A DNA stretch of 62,070 nucleotides from Clostridiales bacterium. Its GTDB lineage: Bacteria; Bacillota; Clostridia; Christensenellales; Pumilibacteraceae. The notes under the pieces were generated by a model. That model did not search any database, was not told the origin of the DNA, and saw only the letters and a list, made by a program, of their open reading frames with translations. This document shows positions 1 to 6,936 of this stretch, piece after piece. Made by a program: the position numbers and the translations under genes. Where the stretch lies: contig JAIEFT010000015.1 in assembly GCA_029066805.1 (NCBI GenBank), positions 1-62,070 on the forward strand, in the 5' to 3' direction. Numbering within the stretch: position 1 is the first letter of the stretch; each line of letters begins with the position of its first letter.

Positions 1-74
1 GTGAGTAAAGGGATTCGAACCCTTGGCCTCCAGGGCCACAACCTGGCGCTCTAACCAGCTGAGCTATACCCACC
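1..74 (-). tRNA. tRNA-His (GTG)
   Basis: The reverse strand folds as a full cloverleaf with the loop TTGTGGC, which gives anticodon GTG (histidine). The extra G at position -1, typical of tRNA-His, is present at base 74. No CCA can be seen because the 3' end coincides with the window edge. It is the last of three tRNAs read leftwards from one promoter near 322-350. Confidence 0.95.
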
Positions 75-152
75 ATATTGGGAGTTGCTGATTAAGTTTG
101 TACGACAAACCTACTGAAAGTTTTGTTCGCGTAACGTAATCATCATCTCCAA

Positions 153-229
153 TGGCACGCCCGGGGGGATTCGAACCCTCGACAAACGCCTTAGAAGGGC
201 GCTACTCTATCCAGCTGAGCTACGGGCGC
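153..229 (-). tRNA. tRNA-Arg (TCT)
   Basis: This is a cloverleaf with anticodon loop CTTCTAA, so the anticodon is TCT (arginine, AGA/AGG codons). CCA is encoded at the 3' end (bases 153-155 read in reverse) after discriminator G. It is the middle gene of the Gly-Arg-His operon. Confidence 0.95.
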
Positions 230-235
230 ACTTCA

Positions 236-309
236 TGGAGCAGGTGATGGGAATCGAACCCACGTGGTCGGCTTGGAAGGCCGAAACTCTACCATTGAGC
301 TACACCTGC
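236..309 (-). tRNA. tRNA-Gly (TCC)
   Basis: The anticodon loop CTTCCAA gives anticodon TCC (glycine). The acceptor stem GCAGGTG/CACCTGC is perfect, and CCA is encoded after discriminator T. It is the first tRNA of the operon and lies just downstream of its promoter. Confidence 0.95.
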
Positions 310-321
310 GCGTGCTAGTCA

Positions 322-350
322 AGAATACCATATTCGGCGAGATTTGTCAA
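322..350 (-). promoter_or_regulatory. promoter of tRNA-Gly-Arg-His operon
   Basis: Read leftwards this is TTGACA (345-350), a 17-bp spacer, then TATTCT (322-327). It ends about 13 bases before the tRNA-Gly 5' end. The near-consensus -35 box fits a stable-RNA promoter. Confidence 0.75.
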
Positions 351-419
351 CAATTTTAATCGGGTTATTTTAAATCCGATAAATTTATATGCGGAATACA
401 GTAAACTTGTTATTAAGCA

Positions 420-1064
420 TTAATGTAAGACAAACGGTAACTCTAACAGTTCCGTCAGGTTATTTACTTCATAAGTCGGATTGTAAGCTTCGGACGGCGC
501 TACTTGGTCTTTGGCAAAACCTTGTTTTATTCGTACTGTTTGGAAGCCAAGTCTTTTGGCAGGCAGTATATCGTTATCCAGTCTATCGCCGACCATTATG
601 GCGTCACAAGCAGAGCAGCCGCTTTTTTCGAGCGCTATAGTGAACAGCCGTTCGTCAGGCTTGGAAATGCCATAATCTGAAGACGATACTACTGTCTTAA
701 AATATTTATTAATTTTCCAACCGCGCAAACGCTCCGATAAATCTCCGCTTTGGTTTGCAATTATTCCCAAGCTGAATTGTCTGCTAAGTTGTTCCAGAAC
801 AGTACAAGTGTCGTCGTACAGTGTTTCCAGTTCGTTTTTGTACTTGGCGGACCAAGTGAATCCGTATTTGGCGATTACAGACTTCCATTGCGGTTTGAAT
901 TCACAAGATGCGGATTTTATGTCTTGCATAAGGATATCGGCGGTTATTCCCATCGCATGCGCCTGTTCGGTTTCCGCTTGTTCTCTGCAACGTTCGACCC
1001 AAACATCGTCCTCGTTGATTAAAGTGTATCCTATATCGAAAAATATGTATTTTATATGTTTCAT
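420..1064 (-). CDS. HAD family hydrolase with DxGxT motif I
   Basis: A 214-residue HAD-superfamily phosphohydrolase of the YjjG/phosphoglycolate-phosphatase type, probably a cytosolic small-phosphate phosphatase. The nucleophile is Asp10 in FFDIGYTL. Motif II is near NQSG (104-107), the motif III lysine is in SKPDE (Lys135), and motif IV is GDRLDND (159-165). The usual second Asp of DxDxT is glycine here; a Firmicutes subgroup shows the same change, so activity may be altered. The cap is of the small helical type (residues ~20-85). It lies downstream of the nucleoside phosphorylase on the same strand, 36 bases apart, so nucleotide or sugar phosphates are plausible substrates. The substrate is unknown. 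Confidence 0.85.
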   Translation of the reverse strand: MKHIKYIFFDIGYTLINEDDVWVERCREQAETEQAHAMGITADILMQDIKSASCEFKPQWKSVIAKYGFTWSAKYKNELETLYDDTCTVLEQLSRQFSLGIIANQSGDLSERLRGWKINKYFKTVVSSSDYGISKPDERLFTIALEKSGCSACDAIMVGDRLDNDILPAKRLGFQTVRIKQGFAKDQVAPSEAYNPTYEVNNLTELLELPFVLH

Positions 1065-1100
1065 AATAAACCTATTATAATGTTGAAATTACAATTTTAT

Positions 1101-1856
1101 TTAATTTGTGGATGAAATAATTATATTAATAAGCTTGTTTATAGCGGTGTCGAGCATGTTCTCGCCCCAGCCTAAATTCCAATCGTTTTCTCTGTGAACG
1201 TCTGAAATAACATAAATCGCGGACGAGCGGCATTTTCTGTAATTTGCTACCGCAAAAAGCCCTACGCCTTCCATCTCTACACATAGCGCGCCTTTATCTC
1301 GGTGCTCTACTAACTGTCCGTATGTTTCCATATAGCCTGCGTCTGTAGTCCAATGCTTGCCGCGCATAAAGTTGATACCGTTGTGCGTAAGCAAGTTTTG
1401 AAGATCGTCGGTAAGCGATTTTGTTGATTCTATAAAGTCGTAATCAAATCCGTACAAACGCGCAACGGCAGTATCGTTATATGCGCCGTCAGTCAGAACG
1501 ATATCCCCGACACGCATATTCTGCTGCAATCCACCTGCAAAACCTATGTGTATAAGCTCTTTTACTCCGCCCGCAATCAAATCTTCCGCTTGTGTCGCGA
1601 TAGCGGGGGAACACATCATTCCTTTTATAAATCCAACAGAATCGTTGTCATTAAATACAAACAAATCTCCGCCCAATGGATACTTGTACTTTCCGCAGTT
1701 TTTGGAAAGCACAATACCGTAAAGACTGTCGGCTAATAAATAGACGCGAGATGGAATTTTCATTGTGTTTATATCAAACCCTGCATTTTTCAATTCACGC
1801 GCGACTAATTTTTTAGGGTCTGTAAGTACGTCGTTTTTATAAAAGTTTAATGACAT
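1101..1856 (-). CDS. nucleoside phosphorylase (PNP/UDP family)
   Basis: A 251-residue cytosolic enzyme of the purine/uridine phosphorylase family, which splits nucleosides with phosphate for salvage. The family signature is visible as HIGFAGGL (103-110), the ribose-binding VEMEG (193-197) and an SD pair near 218-219 where the base-binding catalytic Asp normally sits. The length matches the uridine phosphorylase branch. The ATG is preceded by a rather distant GGAG and an AT-rich TATAAT. It is probably cotranscribed with the HAD phosphatase downstream. Base specificity cannot be decided by eye; uridine is a guess. Confidence 0.85.
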   Translation of the reverse strand: MSLNFYKNDVLTDPKKLVARELKNAGFDINTMKIPSRVYLLADSLYGIVLSKNCGKYKYPLGGDLFVFNDNDSVGFIKGMMCSPAIATQAEDLIAGGVKELIHIGFAGGLQQNMRVGDIVLTDGAYNDTAVARLYGFDYDFIESTKSLTDDLQNLLTHNGINFMRGKHWTTDAGYMETYGQLVEHRDKGALCVEMEGVGLFAVANYRKCRSSAIYVISDVHRENDWNLGWGENMLDTAINKLINIIISSTN

Positions 1857-2092
1857 AAAAATAAATCTCCGATTAAATTATAATAAATTTCATTATGATT
1901 TTCTCCGAAACACAGCAAAAGAATGGATTGTATTATTAATTTAAATTACTTTTATTATAGCGTCTTTTCAATAAAAATGCAATAAAACCGTGGTTAAAAT
2001 CGTTTAAATAAGTAAAAATCGGCAAGCATGCAAGTACTTTCCGATTTTCGGTGGAGCAGAAATAACCTAAAACAAATAATTTAATACATTTG

Positions 2093-2629
2093 TTAAAGAT
2101 AACGCTTAATTGTTTTATCGCTCCAAATATGCACTTCAATATATCGTTCGGGTCCGAACTCACCGTTCTTATTCCATTCCTGCGGTAGTCCGTATTTTTC
2201 GATAATCTCCAAAATTTCTTCGTATAAGTAAAGTTTTTTTCTATATTCTTTTCCGTCGTTAATTCGCGGACTGAACGTCGGATGCGAATCGCCGTATGTA
2301 AAAGATAATGTAGACAAATCAAATTCTTCAATCGGTATTTTTATAAACGCGCTGTCTTCGTACCAAGACGATAGCCAATTGCATTTTTCCACAACCATAT
2401 AATGCGGTGAATTTCTTTCGACATTTCCGCCTTTTTTCAAGAATTCATTTCTTAAAATATTTTCAAAGTACAGTCTATTTTCCATATAGTCGTCTTGACG
2501 TTTTGCACAAAACGAATTTGGATTGGTTATTTTTCTTTGGGCAATAATAGCTTTGGCTTGTTCGATCGGTATATCGGACAAGCTCATAAACGGTTTATAG
2601 TTTTTATCGAAATAGTGGTATAAATCCAT
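2093..2629 (-). CDS. conserved protein of unknown function
   Basis: A 178-residue soluble protein beginning MDLYHYFDK. I recognise it as a conserved Firmicutes hypothetical with recurrent patches (NSFCAKR, YMENR, HYMVVEKC, YGDSHPTFSP, GPERYIEV), but I know no function for it. The frame is open further upstream, but I start it at 2629 because homologues start there and a promoter lies just in front. A TATAAT box ends 9 bases before the ATG and there is no ribosome-binding site, so the transcript may be nearly leaderless. It is rich in charged and aromatic residues and has no membrane segment. Confidence 0.75.
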   Translation of the reverse strand: MDLYHYFDKNYKPFMSLSDIPIEQAKAIIAQRKITNPNSFCAKRQDDYMENRLYFENILRNEFLKKGGNVERNSPHYMVVEKCNWLSSWYEDSAFIKIPIEEFDLSTLSFTYGDSHPTFSPRINDGKEYRKKLYLYEEILEIIEKYGLPQEWNKNGEFGPERYIEVHIWSDKTIKRYL

Positions 2630-2638
2630 AGCAATGTC

Positions 2639-2667
2639 ATTATAACATGCTTGCGTTAATTTTGCAA
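2639..2667 (-). promoter_or_regulatory. promoter of the unknown gene at 2093-2629
   Basis: Read leftwards this is TTGCAA (2662-2667), a 17-bp spacer, then TATAAT (2639-2644). Transcription would start about 2-3 bases before the ATG, leaving no room for a Shine-Dalgarno site. Confidence 0.6.
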
Positions 2668-2719
2668 GAAAAATGTTTGGCGCTATGGCGTGTGCGCGGG
2701 TATAACAAGTGCGCCGCAC

Positions 2720-2842
2720 AAAAAATGAAGTCGTAAACTAATCAAGCAGGCACTGCGTTCCTAATAAAGAAATGAAGTGAAGCGCTGTTACACATAACAA
2801 TTGGCGTAAGCGACTTAATTAATGATACAGACTTCATTTTTT
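2720..2842. repeat. 13-bp inverted repeat pair, MITE-like
   Basis: AAAAAATGAAGTC at 2720-2732 recurs inverted at 2830-2842, and weaker similarity continues inward for about another dozen bases. The ~97 bases between hold no credible gene. The layout fits a small non-autonomous element or a decayed one. No target-site duplication was established. Confidence 0.35.
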
Positions 2843-2844
2843 CA

Positions 2845-2863
2845 TGGTGGACGGGGGGGATTG
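2845..2863. repeat. copy of the tRNA-Tyr 3' end (att-like)
   Basis: TGGTGGACGGGGG followed by GGATT repeats the 3'-terminal bases of the tRNA-Tyr gene at 3075-3093 in the same orientation, with one base missing. Duplicated tRNA 3' ends are the usual scar of tyrosine-integrase insertion. The ~210 bases between the copies hold no gene that I can support, only a GTGCCGCA/TGCGGCAC hairpin at 2863-2881 and AT-rich sequence. Confidence 0.4.
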
Positions 2864-3039
2864 TGCCGCAAGATGCGGCACGACCTTTGCGCTCGGTATT
2901 ATCTACAATTGAAAAATACTATAAACAAGGTATTATACTATTATGATATTGTTAGGCGCAAGAGGTTAGCGAACCATGCGCCGAAAAGCGCTACTATTCT
3001 GATTAAGTTTTTCACGCGGTGAACCACCTACTGACACTT

Positions 3040-3075
3040 AAAAACGCTCCTACATAAAAGTGTAGGAGCGTTTTT
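3040..3075 (-). terminator. terminator of the tRNA-Lys-Tyr operon
   Basis: AAAAACGCTCCTAC pairs with GTAGGAGCGTTTTT around a short loop, so both strands give a GC stem with a T run. It begins at the CCA end of tRNA-Tyr, so it ends that operon. Confidence 0.85.
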
Positions 3076-3159
3076 GGTGGACGGGGGTGGATTCGAACCA
3101 CCGAAAGCGAAGCTGACAGATTTACAGTCTGTTCCCTTTGGCCACTCGGGAACCCGTCC
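3075..3159 (-). tRNA. tRNA-Tyr (GTA)
   Basis: A class II tRNA with a long variable arm and anticodon GTA in a GACTGTAAATC context. The acceptor stem is GGACGGG/CCCGTCC and CCA is encoded (3075-3077). It is the second gene of the Lys-Tyr operon. Its 3' end is copied at 2845-2863. Confidence 0.95.
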
Positions 3160-3166
3160 ATATTTT

Positions 3167-3242
3167 TGGTGATCCATCCGCGACTCGAACGCGGGACAAC
3201 TTGATTAAAAGTCAAGTGCTCTACCAACTGAGCTAATGGACC
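3167..3242 (-). tRNA. tRNA-Lys (TTT)
   Basis: This is a cloverleaf with anticodon loop CTTTTAA, giving anticodon TTT (lysine). The acceptor stem GGTCCAT/ATGGATC has one G-U pair, and CCA is encoded (3167-3169). It lies 7 bases upstream of tRNA-Tyr and is transcribed with it. Confidence 0.95.
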
Positions 3243-3262
3243 ATGGACCACAGAGCTTTATT

Positions 3263-3292
3263 ATTCTATCACACGCGAATAATTATTGTCAA
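3263..3292 (-). promoter_or_regulatory. promoter of tRNA-Lys-Tyr operon
   Basis: Read leftwards this is TTGACA (3287-3292), an 18-bp spacer, then TAGAAT (3263-3268). It ends about 20 bases before tRNA-Lys. Confidence 0.75.
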
Positions 3293-3416
3293 GCAATTTA
3301 TCGCTCTTTATTTGTTGTGCACGAAAAAAATTAATCGGAAGATATTATAGTCAATTATAGTTGAATTATTATAGTATTTGTTGTAAAATATAAAAAATGT
3401 AATTAGGGGTATATGT

Positions 3417-4007
3417 ATGGAGCAGAAGTATATATGTGTTGATAACGGTGAGCTTATGTTTAACAGCTCGGCGCACGGCACGCTTAACGAACAAAATATT
3501 TCCGAAGCAAACGCTGAGCTTATTGAAAGAGCGGTTGGTTGCCGACGTGAGGCGGAACATTATATCGATAAAGATGTAAAAGTTGATAAAGTTTCAGCGT
3601 GTATTGCAATCGGTATCGGCGGAATTTTTACTATTGTCTCGACTATTTGGACAATAGTTTTGGATTGGGGATTTTTTATGCTGATTGTACTATCCGGAAT
3701 ATTGCTATTATTCGGACTGGCGGTTTTGCTTTTCTGTATTAAAAAACAAAAGCAAAATGCGCATATAAGAGATTGCGGTGATTTATTTTTTGCTCAAATT
3801 GAAAAAGCTCCTTTGCGATTATTCGGAACAAAACTTAAATGCGCATGCATAATTGACGGACAGCCGCGCTTGCTTGTTCGCGGTATCAGCTCGGCGACAT
3901 ACACAGCGTTGCAGAAAAAAATGGACATTATCATAGCTTATGATAAGTCGACCGAAGCATTTTTGCCTATTCGTTTGTTTGTAAATGCTGATAGTAGCGA
4001 ACAATAA
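3417..4007 (+). CDS. two-TM membrane protein of unknown function
   Basis: A 196-residue protein. The N-terminal ~60 residues are soluble. Two hydrophobic helices follow (about residues 62-82 and 88-108: IGIGGIFTIVSTIWTIV and FFMLIVLSGILLLFGLAVLLF), then a basic KKQKQN turn and a soluble C-terminal part of about 80 residues. I do not recognise the family. A second in-frame reading starts one codon earlier in the GGGGTATATG context; I keep the ATG at 3417. It precedes an HTH-SdpI regulator and another small membrane protein on the same strand, so a shared envelope-related role is possible, but this is inference. Confidence 0.65.
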   Translation: MEQKYICVDNGELMFNSSAHGTLNEQNISEANAELIERAVGCRREAEHYIDKDVKVDKVSACIAIGIGGIFTIVSTIWTIVLDWGFFMLIVLSGILLLFGLAVLLFCIKKQKQNAHIRDCGDLFFAQIEKAPLRLFGTKLKCACIIDGQPRLLVRGISSATYTALQKKMDIIIAYDKSTEAFLPIRLFVNADSSEQ

Positions 4008-4074
4008 ATGTAGGCATATATAATAAACTAATAATAATGTTGCCGCATGCGCCAAAACGGTTACAGCATGGCTA

Positions 4075-4103
4075 TTTACTTTTGTGCAGGTATATGTTAC
4101 AAT
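4075..4103 (+). promoter_or_regulatory. promoter giving a probably leaderless HTH-SdpI mRNA
   Basis: TTTACT (4075-4080), a 17-bp spacer and TACAAT (4098-4103) lie exactly 6 bases before the ATG at 4110. No Shine-Dalgarno site is present. Confidence 0.6.
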
Positions 4104-4109
4104 TTAGCC

Positions 4110-4943
4110 ATGTTCGGTGACAATCTTAAAAAATACAGAATACAAAACGGCTATTCGCAGAGCGAGCTTGCAGATCTGCTGTTTGTGTCGCGGCAGTGCA
4201 TTTCCAAATGGGAAAAGGGAATTACGCAGCCAGACCTACAAGCTTTGGCGCAAATAAGCGAACTTTTTAACGTGCCTATCGATATTTTAGTAAAGGAAGG
4301 CTCTGCTCCGACAGTTGCGAAAAAGGCAAGCTTGAATAAATATTTGTTTATAGCAAATATACTCATCTCGCTGTTTTGTGTATTATCGTTTGTCGCACTG
4401 TGGCGGTTTTTGCCAGAAATCATTCCCGCACACTGGACGCGCGGAGTAGTGGATAGATACGGTTCGCACGCCGAAGTGTTTTTGAACATAATTACAGCGG
4501 CAGTGTTTTTAATCGCCGATATCGCAATGGTTTTTGTCATAAGGCGCGTCACCGACAAAAGAGCTGCGGCAATCGTGCATGTGGTTTTGATTGCTGCCCA
4601 ATTTGCAAATCTGATTTTTATATTCGCTATGTACGCAAAGCTTATTACAGCGTTAGCGTCGTTTTGTACGTGCATTGCGGCGATAATAATGCTTTGTATT
4701 TCAATCGCAATGCATCCGAGAATAAGCAAGCAAAATAGCTTGCTCGGCGTAAGGACGTCGGCTACGCTAAGCTCGGAAAAAGTGTGGAACAATACCAACG
4801 CTCTCGCGTGTTATATGTTTGCGGGATTGTCGGTGGCTATACTGATAATCAATATGGTTGTTATCTTCGATATGGCGTATTTATGCATTACTGCGTATAT
4901 TATTCCCGCGATTGCGTGTGTTGTGTATTCCTATAAGATATAA
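4110..4943 (+). CDS. XRE-type HTH regulator fused to an SdpI-like membrane domain
   Basis: A 277-residue protein. Residues ~1-62 are an XRE/Cro helix-turn-helix (NLKKYRIQNGYSQSELADLLFVSRQCISKWEKG). After a linker come about six hydrophobic helices. The segment IPAHWTRGVVDRYGS (~110-125) matches DUF1648, and ISKQNSLLGVRTSATLSSEKVWNNTN (~208-235, broken here for description) matches the SdpI/YhfL immunity family. SdpI acts as membrane receptor and immunity protein against SdpC toxin, so this may sense an envelope signal at the membrane and regulate DNA directly. The start at 4110 is chosen because HTH homology begins there and the -10 box lies 6 bases upstream. Confidence 0.8.
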   Translation: MFGDNLKKYRIQNGYSQSELADLLFVSRQCISKWEKGITQPDLQALAQISELFNVPIDILVKEGSAPTVAKKASLNKYLFIANILISLFCVLSFVALWRFLPEIIPAHWTRGVVDRYGSHAEVFLNIITAAVFLIADIAMVFVIRRVTDKRAAAIVHVVLIAAQFANLIFIFAMYAKLITALASFCTCIAAIIMLCISIAMHPRISKQNSLLGVRTSATLSSEKVWNNTNALACYMFAGLSVAILIINMVVIFDMAYLCITAYIIPAIACVVYSYKI

Positions 4944-5005
4944 TAAATGACTTGTTTTTTGCATTGGCATATGATAGAATATTCAAAACACAGTGGAGAT
5001 AAAAA

Positions 5006-5524
5006 ATGACAGATAACGTTCAGTCTGACACTGCGAATACGATCGATATAACAACGGCAAAGCTCGAGCGCGCTATGGGTGGGCTGAATATTGCGCTCAG
5101 CGTAGTGCTGTTTGTTGACGGAATATTCCTCGCTATTATGGCGTTCTGTTGTTTGTTGATGTCGTTTTCGCTTTTCTTTATGGCGGCTATTCCCGCATTC
5201 CTTGTGATAGGTTTTTTGTGCCTAATGGCGTTCGGCGCGGCAATCGCAAACTTAGTCACGGGTATAGGAACGTTATACGCATCTAAAAAGCGCGGGAAAA
5301 TATTGAGCTTATTTCCGATTATTACAATAGCTGCCGACGTGGCGGTTATACCTGCCAATATAATTGCGTTAATATGCGGAACTTACTTGCTGTATACGGA
5401 AGTTAATTTTCTTTCGATTTTGATTTTTATTGTCGCAACTTGCGCTATATTGCTTGCCGTAGCAAGCCTTGTTCTTAGCGTAGTGCGGCTTATAAAACGC
5501 GAAAAACAGTCGGTCAATCAGTAG
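5006..5524 (+). CDS. four-TM membrane protein of unknown function
   Basis: A 172-residue protein with a short polar N-terminus (~25 residues) and about four strongly hydrophobic helices (roughly residues 28-58, 62-90, 103-125 and 133-160), ending in a basic tail RLIKREKQSVNQ. GTGGAG stands before the ATG at good spacing. I do not recognise the family. It follows the HTH-SdpI gene by about 60 bases and precedes the oxidase-like gene, with no terminator visible between them. Confidence 0.7.
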   Translation: MTDNVQSDTANTIDITTAKLERAMGGLNIALSVVLFVDGIFLAIMAFCCLLMSFSLFFMAAIPAFLVIGFLCLMAFGAAIANLVTGIGTLYASKKRGKILSLFPIITIAADVAVIPANIIALICGTYLLYTEVNFLSILIFIVATCAILLAVASLVLSVVRLIKREKQSVNQ

Positions 5525-5550
5525 ATTATCTATTAATCGCGGAGGAACAT

Positions 5551-5967
5551 ATGACAAAACAAGAAATTCTCGATTTTATTAAAGAACAAAAAACGGCGTT
5601 TATAGGCTCGGTGGACGAAAACGGCTATCCCGTAATTCGCGCCATGCTTTCGCCGCGCTTAATTGACGGCAACGACGTTTATTTTTCCACCAACACGTCG
5701 TCCAAAAAGGTGGCGCAGTATCTTGCCAACAATAAGGCATGCGTGTACTTTTACAAGCGCGGGCGGTTCAAGTACCAAGGCGCGACATTGATAGGTGAAA
5801 TGGCAGTTTGCCAAGACCAACCGACAAAGGATAAGATTTGGCGATTCGGCGATAAACTGTTCTACAAAAAGGGTGTGACCGATCCCGATTACAGTGTGCT
5901 TAAGTTTACGTGTAAGTCAGCGGAATACTATTGCGACTTTAAAATCGAAACGATTTTATTCGACTGA
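5551..5967 (+). CDS. pyridoxamine 5'-phosphate oxidase-family flavoprotein
   Basis: A 138-residue single-domain split beta-barrel protein of the PNPOx-like / general-stress-protein-26 family, which binds FMN or a related cofactor. The typical opening is visible: an N-terminal helix, then TAFIGSVDENGYPVIRAM and FSTNTSSKKVAQYLANNKACVYF. The C-terminus (YYCDFKIETILFD) ends as in short family members. It is cytosolic. A strong GGAGGA site lies before the ATG. It is the last gene before a bidirectional terminator. The substrate is unknown. Confidence 0.85.
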   Translation: MTKQEILDFIKEQKTAFIGSVDENGYPVIRAMLSPRLIDGNDVYFSTNTSSKKVAQYLANNKACVYFYKRGRFKYQGATLIGEMAVCQDQPTKDKIWRFGDKLFYKKGVTDPDYSVLKFTCKSAEYYCDFKIETILFD

Positions 5968-6000
5968 TTGTGTAAAGAAAAAGATTAATACTCGCCAAAG

Positions 6001-6035
6001 AAAAATGCACTTCAAAGCTTTTGGAGTGCATTTTT
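6001..6035. terminator. bidirectional terminator between convergent genes
   Basis: AAAAATGCACTTCAAAAG-type stem: AAAAATGCACTYC pairs with GGAGTGCATTTTT around AAAGCTTTT. It has A/T runs on both sides and serves the oxidase gene and birA. Confidence 0.85.
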
Positions 6036-6081
6036 CTAATTATTGACAAATATAATTACAGTTTGCTGATATTGTATCGGC

Positions 6082-6801
6082 TTATGGTGTCGGAACGTTG
6101 CGCAGAATGGAAACCTCGCCCGCATCGACAGCTATAGTCGCGTTGCCGATTCGGACAATCAGCGAACCGTCTGCGTCGATCCTTTCGGCAAAGCCGCGTA
6201 CAATTACGCCGTTGTGGTTAAACTCAACGATTTTGCCTATGTTTACACACAGCTTGCCGTATTTTATCGGGTCGAACGTAGCGATAGTTGCACGCTTTAT
6301 CATTCGCAAAAGTCCTGTAACAAATGCCGAGGCGCGGGATGGCGGAGCTTCGAGAGAAATTGCAATATCCGATAGCCCCGCATTTTCTAGTTCAACAGGA
6401 TCTGTGGCGTAATTGACGCCTATACCGACAAGATATTCGGCTTTTCTTACGCACTTGCATAGAATCCCGGCGGCCTTTTTGCCTTTGTAAAGTATATCGT
6501 TGACCCATTTGATCCTTGTGGGCAGACCTAAAATAGCCTGAATAGTGTCGTGCATGGCAAGCCCGACAGCAGGGGTGAGCGTGTGCGGATCTATGTAAAC
6601 GCCCTGAACGCGCATAACAATATACAGTCCGCCGTCCGGACAGAAAAACGTATGATTGCCTCTGCCTACGCCGTTTATTTGCCGTCCCGCAATAATCGCG
6701 TCGTACTTTCCGATTTCGTCGAACGTCGACGTGCACGACTCCACGATATTCACATTCAGCCCTGTATGCATGCGGATAAATTTTTCGTTAAGTAGTAGCA
6801 T
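6082..6801 (-). CDS. birA: biotin--[acetyl-CoA-carboxylase] ligase, no DNA-binding domain
   Basis: A 239-residue class I biotin protein ligase. It activates biotin to biotinyl-5'-AMP and attaches it to the lysine of carboxyl-carrier domains. The GRG loop is seen as NGVGRGNHTF (~42-51), the ATP/biotin segment as KWVNDIL (~98-104) and the catalytic-lysine loop as KKAAGILC (~108-115). A small SH3-like C-terminal domain follows (GKIVEFNHNGVIVRGFAERIDADGSLIV). The N-terminal helix-turn-helix of E. coli BirA is absent, so it is not a repressor. The longer frame starting at 6852 is rejected because a TATAAT box sits 6 bases before the ATG at 6801, which also implies a leaderless mRNA. Confidence 0.9.
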   Translation of the reverse strand: MLLLNEKFIRMHTGLNVNIVESCTSTFDEIGKYDAIIAGRQINGVGRGNHTFFCPDGGLYIVMRVQGVYIDPHTLTPAVGLAMHDTIQAILGLPTRIKWVNDILYKGKKAAGILCKCVRKAEYLVGIGVNYATDPVELENAGLSDIAISLEAPPSRASAFVTGLLRMIKRATIATFDPIKYGKLCVNIGKIVEFNHNGVIVRGFAERIDADGSLIVRIGNATIAVDAGEVSILRNVPTP

Positions 6802-6807
6802 GGCAAT

Positions 6808-6836
6808 ATTATAATATATTAACAGTGAAAAATCAA
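6808..6836 (-). promoter_or_regulatory. birA promoter, probably leaderless
   Basis: Read leftwards this is TTGATT (6831-6836), a 17-bp spacer, then TATAAT (6808-6813), 6 bases before the birA ATG. Transcription should begin at or next to the start codon. Confidence 0.65.
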
Positions 6837-6876
6837 GTTTTAAATCATACATTTACAAAAAGTCGCGTTTAAAGGG

Positions 6877-6905
6877 TTGATATTTAAATGAAAATGGTTT
6901 ACAAT
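6877..6905 (+). promoter_or_regulatory. tyrS promoter
   Basis: TTGATA (6877-6882), a 17-bp spacer and TACAAT (6900-6905) leave a short 5' leader of about 25 bases with an AGGAG site. No T-box structure fits in this space. Confidence 0.65.
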
Positions 6906-6936
6906 TAATGATAATATCTACATTAGGAGAGCATGT

